This document shows, piece after piece, positions 8,135-17,200 of a stretch of 64,000 bases of DNA. Both the position numbers and the translations under genes were made by a program. The DNA comes from Syntrophaceae bacterium (lineage in GTDB: Bacteria > Desulfobacterota > Syntrophia > Syntrophales > Smithellaceae), in NCBI GenBank assembly GCA_018056765.1, contig JAGPFA010000001.1, positions 62,001 to 126,000 of the forward strand, written 5' to 3'. The stretch's first letter is position 1, and every line of letters begins with the position of its first letter. The notes beneath the pieces are model-generated. The model was not told where the DNA came from, made no database searches, and saw only the letters and a program-made list of their open reading frames with translations.

Positions 8135-9580
8135 TCAGGACTCTTGTTCCTCGATTTTTGGTATTGTCGCCACCACTTTGAGTCCCAGGGTTATTTCTAC
8201 ATCCGAAGCATCATGGAAGGTGCGGTCAAGCTGTTCCCTTAAAAATGCCGCCGCCAAACCACAGCCCAGACCGGCCAAAATACCCATCAGCAATGTTTTA
8301 CGAACATCGGGCGAAAATGGTTTTTCCGGAACTCTTGCTGGATCAACTACTTTGAATTGTTCCCCTTTTTGCCTTTTTTCCAGATTTTCCGCCTGCTGAG
8401 CTTCCTGACTTTTTTTCAAAAGGGTTTCATAGGAATCTTTGGTGCTCTGGTATTCACGCATCAGGCCGGCCATGTCCTGTTCACGCACGGGTGTCTGTTC
8501 AATACGCGCCAGGTATTTGTTGATTTGTGCGGATAGGGATGATGATTCATCCTGCAGACGTTTGATCTCCATATCGGTCAGTGTCAGTTGATTTTTGATT
8601 TCTCTGTAGTGAGGATCCATTCTGAATGAATCTTTGTTTTTTTCCAGATTGGCGATTTTTCTTTTCACGGCAATAACGTCCGGATGATTTTCTGTAAATT
8701 TGGTGCGCAGGTCTTCCAGTTCCCGGTTGAGCATGTCTTTTTGGGACTCAAACGTTCCGCCACCGATTCCCGGCGCGGCGGCAGGCGGGTGCAAGGTAGA
8801 AGTTCGGCCATCGGAAATTATCGGTGTGGCCGGAGCTTCCATGTCGGTCAGTTGTCTTTGCAGGAAAAGTTTACGATCCTGGGCGGCGCGCAGGCTTTCG
8901 CTGACTCTTTGATTTTGTGTCTGCAACTGCTCGAGTATCCGGATATTGGTGTCCTGCTGTTCGGGAAGCTGCCCCATATACTGTCTTTTATATTTTGTGA
9001 CCGCTTCTTCCATTTTGTCGAGTTTCTCTTTGGCCAGGGCAAGTTCGTCGGCGAGGAACTCCGTTGTTCCGACCGCCTGCTGTTCACGTATTTTCAGGTT
9101 TTCTTCAATGAAAAGAGATGCCAGACGGTTGGCAACGGCAGTGACGACTTCCGGGTCGCTTCCTATGAAACTTACGGTGAAAAATCCCTGCTTTTCGTCT
9201 CTGCGCGACGGCAGTTCAACCTTGATGTTGCGGCGCATCAGATCGACCAGTTCTTCGCGGGAGAGATTCGCGCGCTTTTTTTCATACAAGTTGAATTGTG
9301 TGATGATCTCTTCAAGGCGTGTACGGCTCATGACTTCCTGAGAGATGGACTGAAGTCGTTCTTCCACTTGTGCGGTGACGGTTGCCTGAACAAAAGCTTC
9401 GGGAACTTTTTGCGGTGAGACCAGCACCAGCGTGTCTGCTTTGTATTGCCTGGGTGTGACCTTCAGATATAAAGCGGTGACGGCAAAGACCACAACAAAA
9501 GGTATAACAATATACCAGATTCGTCTCCAGATAATTTCAATATAATCATCAAGCGTATAGCTCTTTGACGGGTTGATCAT
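8135..9580 (-). CDS. Wzz/GNVR polysaccharide chain-length determinant
   Basis: 481 residues. A short cytoplasmic N-terminus (TLDDYIEIIWRR) precedes a first membrane helix at about 21-41. A large periplasmic coiled-coil-rich region follows (about 150-395, including EFLADELALAKEKLDKMEEAVTK-like heptads), and a second helix lies near 428-446 after the Pro-rich RVPEKPFSPD segment. This is the polysaccharide co-polymerase architecture. It sets polymer length and links the kinase to the outer-membrane exporter. Confidence 0.9.
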   Translation of the reverse strand: MINPSKSYTLDDYIEIIWRRIWYIVIPFVVVFAVTALYLKVTPRQYKADTLVLVSPQKVPEAFVQATVTAQVEERLQSISQEVMSRTRLEEIITQFNLYEKKRANLSREELVDLMRRNIKVELPSRRDEKQGFFTVSFIGSDPEVVTAVANRLASLFIEENLKIREQQAVGTTEFLADELALAKEKLDKMEEAVTKYKRQYMGQLPEQQDTNIRILEQLQTQNQRVSESLRAAQDRKLFLQRQLTDMEAPATPIISDGRTSTLHPPAAAPGIGGGTFESQKDMLNRELEDLRTKFTENHPDVIAVKRKIANLEKNKDSFRMDPHYREIKNQLTLTDMEIKRLQDESSSLSAQINKYLARIEQTPVREQDMAGLMREYQSTKDSYETLLKKSQEAQQAENLEKRQKGEQFKVVDPARVPEKPFSPDVRKTLLMGILAGLGCGLAAAFLREQLDRTFHDASDVEITLGLKVVATIPKIEEQES

Positions 9581-9612
9581 ATGTTAATCCCTTTCACTGT
9601 AAAATGCCGTTA

Positions 9613-10923
9613 TCAGTAGGTAGCAGTAGCGCTCAGAATGACTCTGTGTTCTTTATATTCATTTAAATCGTAATATGTATTGGCGCTTAACTGCTGATAA
9701 CGGTAATCAAGTGCAATTCTCAGCCAACGGAAAGGTGTGTAGGCGATATTGGCGCCTGCGTTCCACATTATATCCTTTTCTTTCGGCTCAGGCGGCGCAT
9801 TTTCGGTTTTAGCGTACTCGATGCTGCCCAGGAGACCTACGGATAGTCTTCTTTCCAACTGATGGGTGATGCTGCCTGTTGCCCGGTAGTATTTTCTGAA
9901 ACCCAGGTTCTGTGAAGTGAAATAATCCTGGGTGTAGCCTCCCTGGATGCCCAGACGGTAAGTGGTGCGTCCCTCAAGCTGTGTAAGGTCAGCCCGGAAG
10001 GTCACACCGCTTTGGTTTTCCCCTATGCGTGGATTCATCCAGAAATAGCCTGCTTCGGCTGACACTGTGAGGGAGGGGCTGAAAGCATAGGTAAGACCAG
10101 CGGCGGCATCGTAAATATCATAGTTATGCTCTTTTTCAGTAAACAGCTGTGAGGTATAGGCGCCTCTGATAAATGCCGTAGCCCGCGGGCTGAAACGAAG
10201 CATGTAAGAGCCGCCCACCCTGTGTCCGTTGAGGTCCGGCTGAGAGCGGAAATGGCCGTTGGTGTAGCTGTAATCGGCGGATACCCCGTGCATCTGTGTC
10301 AGCCATACGGTCAGGAAGGGATTGACCGTATTTTCCACACTGTCGTTATCAATAGCTACTCCGCCCACATGTGTATCTTTGTCATGGTAGTAATTGTTAC
10401 GGTAGCGGACACCAGCCCGGCTTTCCCGGCCGAACTGATATTCAACGACCGGTTCGATGACATTACGGAGATACACCCGGCGCTCGGTTTCTCTGCCCAA
10501 CAGGTATCTGTTGTCTGCACTGGTAGAGAAAATCTCTCTTTCGCGCGGGTCGTCGTCGCGGATAAAAGAGTTTCTCAGGTAAAAATTGAAGCCATAGAGA
10601 TTCATATACCGGGCATTGAAATCCACGTTGGCGGTCAGATAATCCAGATTTTCATAATGAGCGTGAAAAACGTAACCGGCCGAGGCATCAAGCTCGATGC
10701 CTGAGTGTTCATCCATGTTTGAAAACCGCACGCCGGGACGTACCGTTGTCATGAAGTCTTCTTTTCTGTCATGTTTTGTCAGGTGCAGATTGTCACTGTA
10801 TTCTTCGCTTAAGGTCAAATAAGGGTGGATTTGTGAAAGAAAGTCGGCACTGTAGGAGACGTTTGCCGCGCCCAGTGAAATAATCATCGTTACAGTAAAA
10901 ATTACCCGGCGTAATGTAATCAT
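9613..10923 (-). CDS. Outer-membrane beta-barrel protein of the exosortase-type EPS locus
   Basis: 436 residues from the ATG at 10923, chosen because it has an AGAGGC site and begins a good signal peptide (MITLRRVIFTVTMIISLGAANVSYSA). An in-frame start 66 bases upstream would put a polar stretch before the signal. The mature part alternates aromatic and polar strands and ends in SATATY, with the terminal aromatic residue expected of a barrel. It matches in kind the large barrel found beside GNVR and SLBB genes in PEP-CTERM loci. A role as outer-membrane export pore or accessory is inferred. Confidence 0.8.
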   Translation of the reverse strand: MITLRRVIFTVTMIISLGAANVSYSADFLSQIHPYLTLSEEYSDNLHLTKHDRKEDFMTTVRPGVRFSNMDEHSGIELDASAGYVFHAHYENLDYLTANVDFNARYMNLYGFNFYLRNSFIRDDDPREREIFSTSADNRYLLGRETERRVYLRNVIEPVVEYQFGRESRAGVRYRNNYYHDKDTHVGGVAIDNDSVENTVNPFLTVWLTQMHGVSADYSYTNGHFRSQPDLNGHRVGGSYMLRFSPRATAFIRGAYTSQLFTEKEHNYDIYDAAAGLTYAFSPSLTVSAEAGYFWMNPRIGENQSGVTFRADLTQLEGRTTYRLGIQGGYTQDYFTSQNLGFRKYYRATGSITHQLERRLSVGLLGSIEYAKTENAPPEPKEKDIMWNAGANIAYTPFRWLRIALDYRYQQLSANTYYDLNEYKEHRVILSATATY

Positions 10924-11003
10924 AATTGAGCCTCTTTCTTGTGTGGTTTGGTCAAGGTTGCCTGAGTTGACGGCGCGTTTTCGGTACAAAACATGATAAT
11001 ATA

Positions 11004-11636
11004 TTATTTAACGATGATTGTGTCTCCACGTCTGATGATTACGTCCGGGCTGTCGCCGTCAATGATCTTATTATAGTTTGCCCAGGTTCTTTTTTCTTTG
11101 CCGTTTTCATTGGAAATGATGAGGATTTTTCTTTTGTTGGCCCATTCTGTAAAACCGCCGGCCGCGATAATAGCTTTAATCAACGTGGTTTCACTGCGAA
11201 TAAGCTGGATGCCGGGAGTTCTGACTTCTCCGGATATGAATATTTTGTAGCTGTTGGCTTCTCTGACCGTTACAGTGACCGTCGGGTTATCGATATATCC
11301 CTGCAATTTGTTGACGATGACTTCCTTCAATTGGAGCGGGGTGAGTCCGGCAGCCTGAATATCGTTGACCAGGGGCAGTGAAATCATGCCGTCAATTCTG
11401 ACGGGGACGGTTCTGCTGATTTGCTCATCTCTCCAGACGAAGATATCCAGAATATCCTCCGGTCCGATGATGTATTCGCTGTCTGACGCCGTGACGGATT
11501 TTGCCTTTTGCCCTACGTCTGCGGAAGCTTGACCCGGCTCTTTTGTGGAATCTGCGTGAAGCGCACAGGAGGTGGCAACCACCATAAGTATGGCCGCTGT
11601 GATGGTCAAAACAAAAGTCAAAGACATTTTTTTCAT
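11004..11636 (-). CDS. Polysaccharide export lipoprotein (Wza-like, Poly_export plus SLBB)
   Basis: 210 residues. The signal peptide ends in a lipobox-like ATSC (Cys24). Residues about 54-125 are the polysaccharide export domain (YIIGPEDILDIFVWRDEQ, RIDGMISLPLVNDI), followed by one SLBB domain (IFISGEVRTPGIQLI, LIKAIIAAGGFTEWA). It is much shorter than E. coli Wza (about 379 residues) and lacks Wza's extra SLBB domain and outer-membrane helix, so the neighbouring barrel may supply the pore. It is the first gene of the leftward EPS operon. Confidence 0.88.
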   Translation of the reverse strand: MKKMSLTFVLTITAAILMVVATSCALHADSTKEPGQASADVGQKAKSVTASDSEYIIGPEDILDIFVWRDEQISRTVPVRIDGMISLPLVNDIQAAGLTPLQLKEVIVNKLQGYIDNPTVTVTVREANSYKIFISGEVRTPGIQLIRSETTLIKAIIAAGGFTEWANKRKILIISNENGKEKRTWANYNKIIDGDSPDVIIRRGDTIIVK

Positions 11637-11863
11637 AATTTAACTCCTGCCTTTAGAAGATTGAATTAAAGTTGTTATAAGTAATTTCAATAAATTATCC
11701 TTATCAAAATCAATAAAACAAGTCGAGGGTTATTTGAAATATTTAAAATTGACCATGAAGACATTTTCCGCTATTGATACACTTGAAAGCTTCTGTAATA
11801 GAATAGCGGGAATAATTTAGCATAAATAAGGAAGTCAGGAATTTGAAATTAAAGGAGAAAAAG

Positions 11864-14143
11864 ATGTTTAACACAAAAAACCGCGTAGTTGCCATTGTTC
11901 TTGTGTTGATTATTGCCGTTTTATTGCCGGGAATTACCGGATGTTCCAAAGAGGGGAGAGCTCAACGCTCTTTAAAGAAAGGGGAGGCCTATCTGGCGGA
12001 AAATAAAATACGGGAAGCCATCATAGAGTACAGCAATGCGGTTAAACTTGTCCCCGGCCACGCCCTGGCGCATTATAAACTGGGTGAATGCTATATGAGG
12101 GCGGGCGCAGGCAAGGAGGCGCTGGCCTCTTTGGCCAAGGCGGTCGAGCTCGACCCTGATATGACACAGGCGCGCTCATATCTGGGGGGGCTTTATCTTC
12201 TTTCCGGCAACGTGGGAAAGGCCCGCGAGCAGGCAGAGGCGATGCTGGCAAAAGACGAGTCAGGCTCTGACGGGCACCTGCTGCTGAGTAACATTTATTT
12301 AAAGGAAAAAAATATCAATCTGGCCATCGCCGAAGCCGGGAAGGCAGCCGAAGGCGAAAAAAAGATGGAATCCTATCTTCTGCTTGCCAATCTCTACCTG
12401 ATGAGCCGGGACCTGCATCAGGCAGAAGAAGCGCTCCAAAACGCGGTGGGCTTCGATAACAATGAACAAAAGGCGCGTCTGACACTGGCCGATTTTTATT
12501 TTCGCACCGGTAGAAAGGAACTTGCCGAGCAGGAATACCTGCAGGCGGTGCAAAATGCTCCTCAGGACGCAAATGTTTGCTCGAAACTTGGCCATTTCTA
12601 TATCGCAACAGGCAAAATGGAAGAAGCCCAAAAGCAACTGATCAAGGCGGTTGAGCTCTCGCCCAAAAACGGACTGGCGCGTCTGACGCTGGGTGACTTT
12701 TATCTGCTGTGGAACAAGAAAGAGAAAGCTGAAGAGGTTTTCAAAGAGGCGGAAAAAAATGACGGGAAGAATATTACAGTGCTGGCGAAACTGGCGGATT
12801 TCTATCTGGCCGAAAAAAAATATGATGAGGCAGCCAGGCACACGGAAAAGATTTTGAAGATCAATCCCAAAAGCGATCAGGGGCTCTTTATGAAGGGAAG
12901 AATCCATCTGGCGAAAAATGAATTCGACGAGGCCCTGAACCTGTTTCAAGCCTATATAAAAGACAATCCCCAATCCGCTCAAGCCTATTATTATTCTGCT
13001 ATGGCTCATTCAGGCGGACAGAATCTGCAGCAGGCCAAAGCGCAACTGGCAGAGGCGATTAAACTCAATCCGGACTGGGAGCAGCCGAGGGTGGCCATGG
13101 CCGGTATCAATCTTCAGGAAGGCAACGCGCAGGAGGCGATGATGCATCTCCAGCGGGCGCTTGGTGTCAACCCGGCCGGCGTACAGTCAAGACTTCTTTT
13201 GGGCGATGCCTACTTTATGCAAAAAAATCTGGGCGCAGCCGCTGCGGAGTATGAGAACGTACTCACAAGATTCCCGACAAACGTACCGGCCCTCATTCAG
13301 ATGGGCAGAGTTTTGATTATGCAAAAGCAGGAGGACGCGGCGCTTGAAAATCTGGAGAAAGCAATCACTACAGACCCCAAAAGCGATAAAGCCCTGAGGC
13401 TTATTTGCGCCATTTATTTGGGAAGGAAAGACACAGACCAGGCCATTGAACGGGTGAAACAGCAGATTCGGACAGTGCCGGATCATTCTGTTTTTTACAG
13501 TATACTAGGGAGCCTCTATGAGATAAAAAAAGATGTGTCCCAAGCAGAGTCTCATATGAAAAAAGCCATTGAGCTTGACCCGAACAACCCCACTTTGCAA
13601 ATCCAGCTTGGTGATTTTTACATGAGACACCGCCTGACCGCCGAGGCCAAAGACCGCTATAAAGCTACCGCGGAAAAAGAGCCGAAAGCTTTGCAGGCGC
13701 TGATGGGGCTGGGCATCATTTATCAAGGAGAAAACAATTACAGCAAGGCACAGGAATATTATGAAAAAGTTCTGACGATTAACCCGAACTTTGTTCCGGC
13801 AGCCAATAATCTTGCCTATATTTATGCCGAGCAGGGAGGAAATATCGACGTCGCGTTAAATCTGGCGCAAAAAGCAAGGGAAAAGATGCCCCAGGACGCC
13901 AACGTAGCCGACACGCTGGGTTGGATTTATTATAAGAAAAACGTTTACAGCACTGCGATTACTTATTTAAAGGAGGCGGCCGAAAAAATGCCTGAGCAGC
14001 CGGTCGTTCGCTACCATCTGGGGATGGCGTACTATAAAAACGGTAACCGTGATCTGGCCAGACAGGAACTGAACAGGGCCCTGTCGCTCAGCCAGGATTT
14101 TGAAGGAGCGAAGGAAGCGAAAAAGGCGCTGGAGAACCTTTGA
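11864..14143 (+). CDS. prsT: TPR-repeat lipoprotein of exosortase/PEP-CTERM system (PrsT-like)
   Basis: 759 residues from the ATG at 11864, which has AAAGGAG seven bases upstream; a TTG at 11843 is the less likely alternative. A signal peptide ends in LPGITGC, a good lipobox. The rest is roughly twenty tandem tetratricopeptide repeats of about 34 residues (pattern A..Y..LG..Y...G....A...L..A..LDP). Its divergent position next to the SLBB operon fits the PEP-CTERM TPR lipoprotein, thought to scaffold the periplasmic/outer-membrane export machinery. Gene symbol use is by family resemblance. Confidence 0.82.
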   Translation: MFNTKNRVVAIVLVLIIAVLLPGITGCSKEGRAQRSLKKGEAYLAENKIREAIIEYSNAVKLVPGHALAHYKLGECYMRAGAGKEALASLAKAVELDPDMTQARSYLGGLYLLSGNVGKAREQAEAMLAKDESGSDGHLLLSNIYLKEKNINLAIAEAGKAAEGEKKMESYLLLANLYLMSRDLHQAEEALQNAVGFDNNEQKARLTLADFYFRTGRKELAEQEYLQAVQNAPQDANVCSKLGHFYIATGKMEEAQKQLIKAVELSPKNGLARLTLGDFYLLWNKKEKAEEVFKEAEKNDGKNITVLAKLADFYLAEKKYDEAARHTEKILKINPKSDQGLFMKGRIHLAKNEFDEALNLFQAYIKDNPQSAQAYYYSAMAHSGGQNLQQAKAQLAEAIKLNPDWEQPRVAMAGINLQEGNAQEAMMHLQRALGVNPAGVQSRLLLGDAYFMQKNLGAAAAEYENVLTRFPTNVPALIQMGRVLIMQKQEDAALENLEKAITTDPKSDKALRLICAIYLGRKDTDQAIERVKQQIRTVPDHSVFYSILGSLYEIKKDVSQAESHMKKAIELDPNNPTLQIQLGDFYMRHRLTAEAKDRYKATAEKEPKALQALMGLGIIYQGENNYSKAQEYYEKVLTINPNFVPAANNLAYIYAEQGGNIDVALNLAQKAREKMPQDANVADTLGWIYYKKNVYSTAITYLKEAAEKMPEQPVVRYHLGMAYYKNGNRDLARQELNRALSLSQDFEGAKEAKKALENL

Positions 14144-14164
14144 TTTCATTGACATATAACAGAA

Positions 14165-14201
14165 GAGCAGATGGCCGGAAACTATCCTCAGCCATCTGCT
14201 C
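14165..14201. terminator. Hairpin between the TPR gene and the convergent CoA-activase gene
   Basis: GAGCAGATGGC (14165-14175) pairs with GCCATCTGCTC (14191-14201), an 11-bp perfect stem with a 15-base loop. No clean T-run follows on either strand, so efficiency is doubtful. It lies between two convergent gene ends. Confidence 0.45.
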
Positions 14202-14205
14202 CTTC

Positions 14206-14261
14206 AAACTTCCAATCATCCAATCATCTAAACTTCTAAACTTCCAATTCCCTAATTCCCT
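14206..14261. repeat. Seven-unit octamer array overlapping a gene 3' end
   Basis: Seven consecutive 8-bp units: AAACTTCC, AATCATCC, AATCATCT, AAACTTCT, AAACTTCC, AATTCCCT, AATTCCCT. The last units cover the final codons and stop of the CoA-activase gene (ends 14252). A nine-unit array of the same style is at 25326-25397. Confidence 0.7.
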
Positions 14262-17200
14262 TTCCCTCTCGCAATGGTATTTTTCCGTGGGAATCTTATA
14301 TAGGGGCTGACCCTTGAGTTGATGTTTTTGCCTGTGCCGTCGTAATTGAGGGTAATGACGGGGACGCCTGTAAATTCTTCAATGCGCGCCGCCATTGCTT
14401 CTGTGACCAGGCCCGCGCAGCAGAAAGCCGGATTGGTTTGCACAAAAAGCGCCAGATCCGGGTGGTGCTGCATCAGGGACGCGATTTTCAGCAGGTTGTC
14501 GGCAGATTCACCGTAGTGCTGTACGGTAACGTCGAAATGCTCGTAGATTTTCCTGTAGTCTATATCACTGGCCAGAGCCGGCTCGTCCAGGATCTCATTG
14601 AATATTCTATAGTAGCTTTTTTCGAGCTGATTGACGAGGGTGATGAGCGTCTTGGTGAAGATGACGTCCTTAAATGAACCTTCCATAAACCAGCGCCGCA
14701 TGTAGGGGCTGGCGATAAGCTTGGCGAATTCGTTAAACGGTGTGGTGATGACTTCCCCTCCGTATTCTTCAATGCAGCGGATCAGTCCCTGATTGAAAAC
14801 ATCATTGTCGCGAGCGTAAAGATCACCGAAAATAGCCACTTTGGGACGACTCCCGGGATTGGTTTCGATTTTTTTGAACATGCCGATAACTCTGGCCAGA
14901 TCATCGTCTTTGCTGCGGCCGCCCAGAAGGGTGTTGTAAAGCATGGTCACTGACTGGGCTAAAATACGATCGGTCTGCCCCTTTTCTTTCTCGTAGGGGC
15001 GGATTTTACAGCCGATGCGTCGGAGCATCCCGCCGAACATATGGGCGAAATATGTTTCAATCGAGGCCTGCATGGAAAGTTCGGAAAGAGACATATTTCC
15101 GATATAGACTCCCACCTTTTCCATACCGTTTCCCGCCGCTTCCATGATTCCTTTGATCTGTTCCGGGAAGACGCGGATGTTGCAGGCGACATGACTGTCG
15201 AAGATCCAGCCGACGGTTTGGGCCGGATCCAGCATATTTTCTTCGATGTAGTCCATATAGCTTTGTGCGATCAGGTTGACCGGCAGGCACTGGCCGGTGT
15301 TGGTGCGCAGTCCCCGCTGGATGGTTTTTTCAGTAAGTGGCACCACGCGTGCATCAATGCCTTCACGGATAAACACTGCTTCCATGAGCTTTGAGTTAAT
15401 CGGGTCAAAGCTGGGGAAAAGCAGGGTCTTGTCCTTTATTTTGGATGTGCCTTCAGAATTGAGCGGCAGCAGGCGTGAAGACAAGAGGCGCAGGTTTTTG
15501 TTTTTGTGGTGATTGTTGAAGGAGCGCACTGCGGCCTCGATGCGCGTTTCGTAGCCGACATTGGAATCATGTTCGTCCAATTCCAAAACAAGATACGGTT
15601 TTGAATATTTGTCCATGATACGCTTGAAATATTCCAGCGTAAAAGCATCAGGGCTGCATTTGAAGGAGGTGACATAAACCGGGTAAAGCCCGGGGGTGCG
15701 CGCGATATAAAGAGAGGCTTTGAGAATCCGCGCCGCATGGTTCCAGTGCAACCGCTTGAGCAGTGGGGCGATTTCGGAGTTGTCCTCTTCATCCAGTGGC
15801 AGCATATCATGATGAAAAGCCTTGATGTCCATACCAGCGAAGATGTCGGGAATACCCTTATTCATCGAGTTTTGCATTACTGCATAGGGTCTCCCCAAAA
15901 GAGCGATGCTGATTTCATTATGTGCGGCTTTTTCACGTTCATAGACATTTTTCAGGTTTTTTCTGCCATCCTGATAATAGGAAATGGCCGCTTCATAGGC
16001 GTTGTAAATTTCCCAATAGCCTGTGTTTAAAATTGTTTTCAGGATGGAAAAAAGCTCGATGCGCGATTGAAAAGATTGGTGATCGATAACCGGCATGATT
16101 AGCTTATGTTTCCGGCGCAGACTTTTCATGCCCGCGGCGATCGAGGGGGCAAACTGTGTATAATAGCAGTAGTAGCGGTAATCCTCATCTTTTTGTTTTT
16201 TTGCCTCCAGGTAAAAGGGCAGGAAGATGTAATCACATTTATCCACCAGGTAATTGACATGTCCCAAATAGGCGCTGACCGGAGCACAAAACTCTGCACC
16301 GGCGAGTTTTTTTCCAATTTTGACGGCGGTCTTGATGTTTTCGGAGCTGACAGTTTCAACGCCCAGTGCGGCGAAAAAGTGTTTCCACAGAGGCATTTCC
16401 TCGGCCATGTGCAAAGCGTGGGGAAGACCAATGCGGATGTGCTTCTTGAATCTTGCCGGTTTTTTGGGGGCGGGGAAGGCGCGCTTGTACTCCCGGATCA
16501 GGTCATAGTTGATTTTTGATTTCCCGATATAGCGTTTGGTGTCGTAGTCGCGACCGCACAAAAAGCCGAAAGCGACGGTTTCACCCTGTACTGTTACTTT
16601 ATTGATTTTGCAGTTGTTGTGGCAAAGCTCGCACACTTCGTTTTCCACCGGAATATTCTCCCGGTGCAACGACAGACCCCGGAAAGCAGAGCCTTTTACT
16701 GCGTTTTCCGCCAGGATCAGGGCGCTCCCCAGTGCGCCGGTGAGGTGGCAAAAAGGAGAAACGAAAATCGGTTTTTTCAGGCGATGCTCGAAGGCCGCTA
16801 CCAGTGCCCTGTTACGGGCTGTTGCCCCCTGAAAACAGATATTGTGACCGATGGACGCCTCGAGCGCGACTTTTGCCAGATAATTTTCACATACCGAATG
16901 CAGGACACTGGCCAGCACCTCGTCAACCGTGTAGCCTTCCGAAAGATAGTTGTTGATGTCGCGCTCCATAAAGACGGTGCAACGGTCGCTGGATACAGGT
17001 GAGGGGCTGTTCATGGCGCGGTTGGAGTAGTCGTTGAGGCTTACGCCCAGTTTAACAGCCTGCTCTTCGATGAAGCTTCCCGTGCCGGCTGCGCATACAT
17101 TATTCATAACGGAAAAAGTTACCATGCCGTTTTTCATGGTTGTGAATTTGGCATCCTGGCCGCCTATTTCCAGGATCGTGTCCGTCTCTTTGTTTAATTC

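Noticed and set aside
11637-11863. Possible sigma-54 promoters between the divergent EPS operon and TPR gene
   Set aside because: Exosortase loci often use PrsR and sigma-54, but no GG-N10-GC element with TGGCA/TTGC was found on either strand here.
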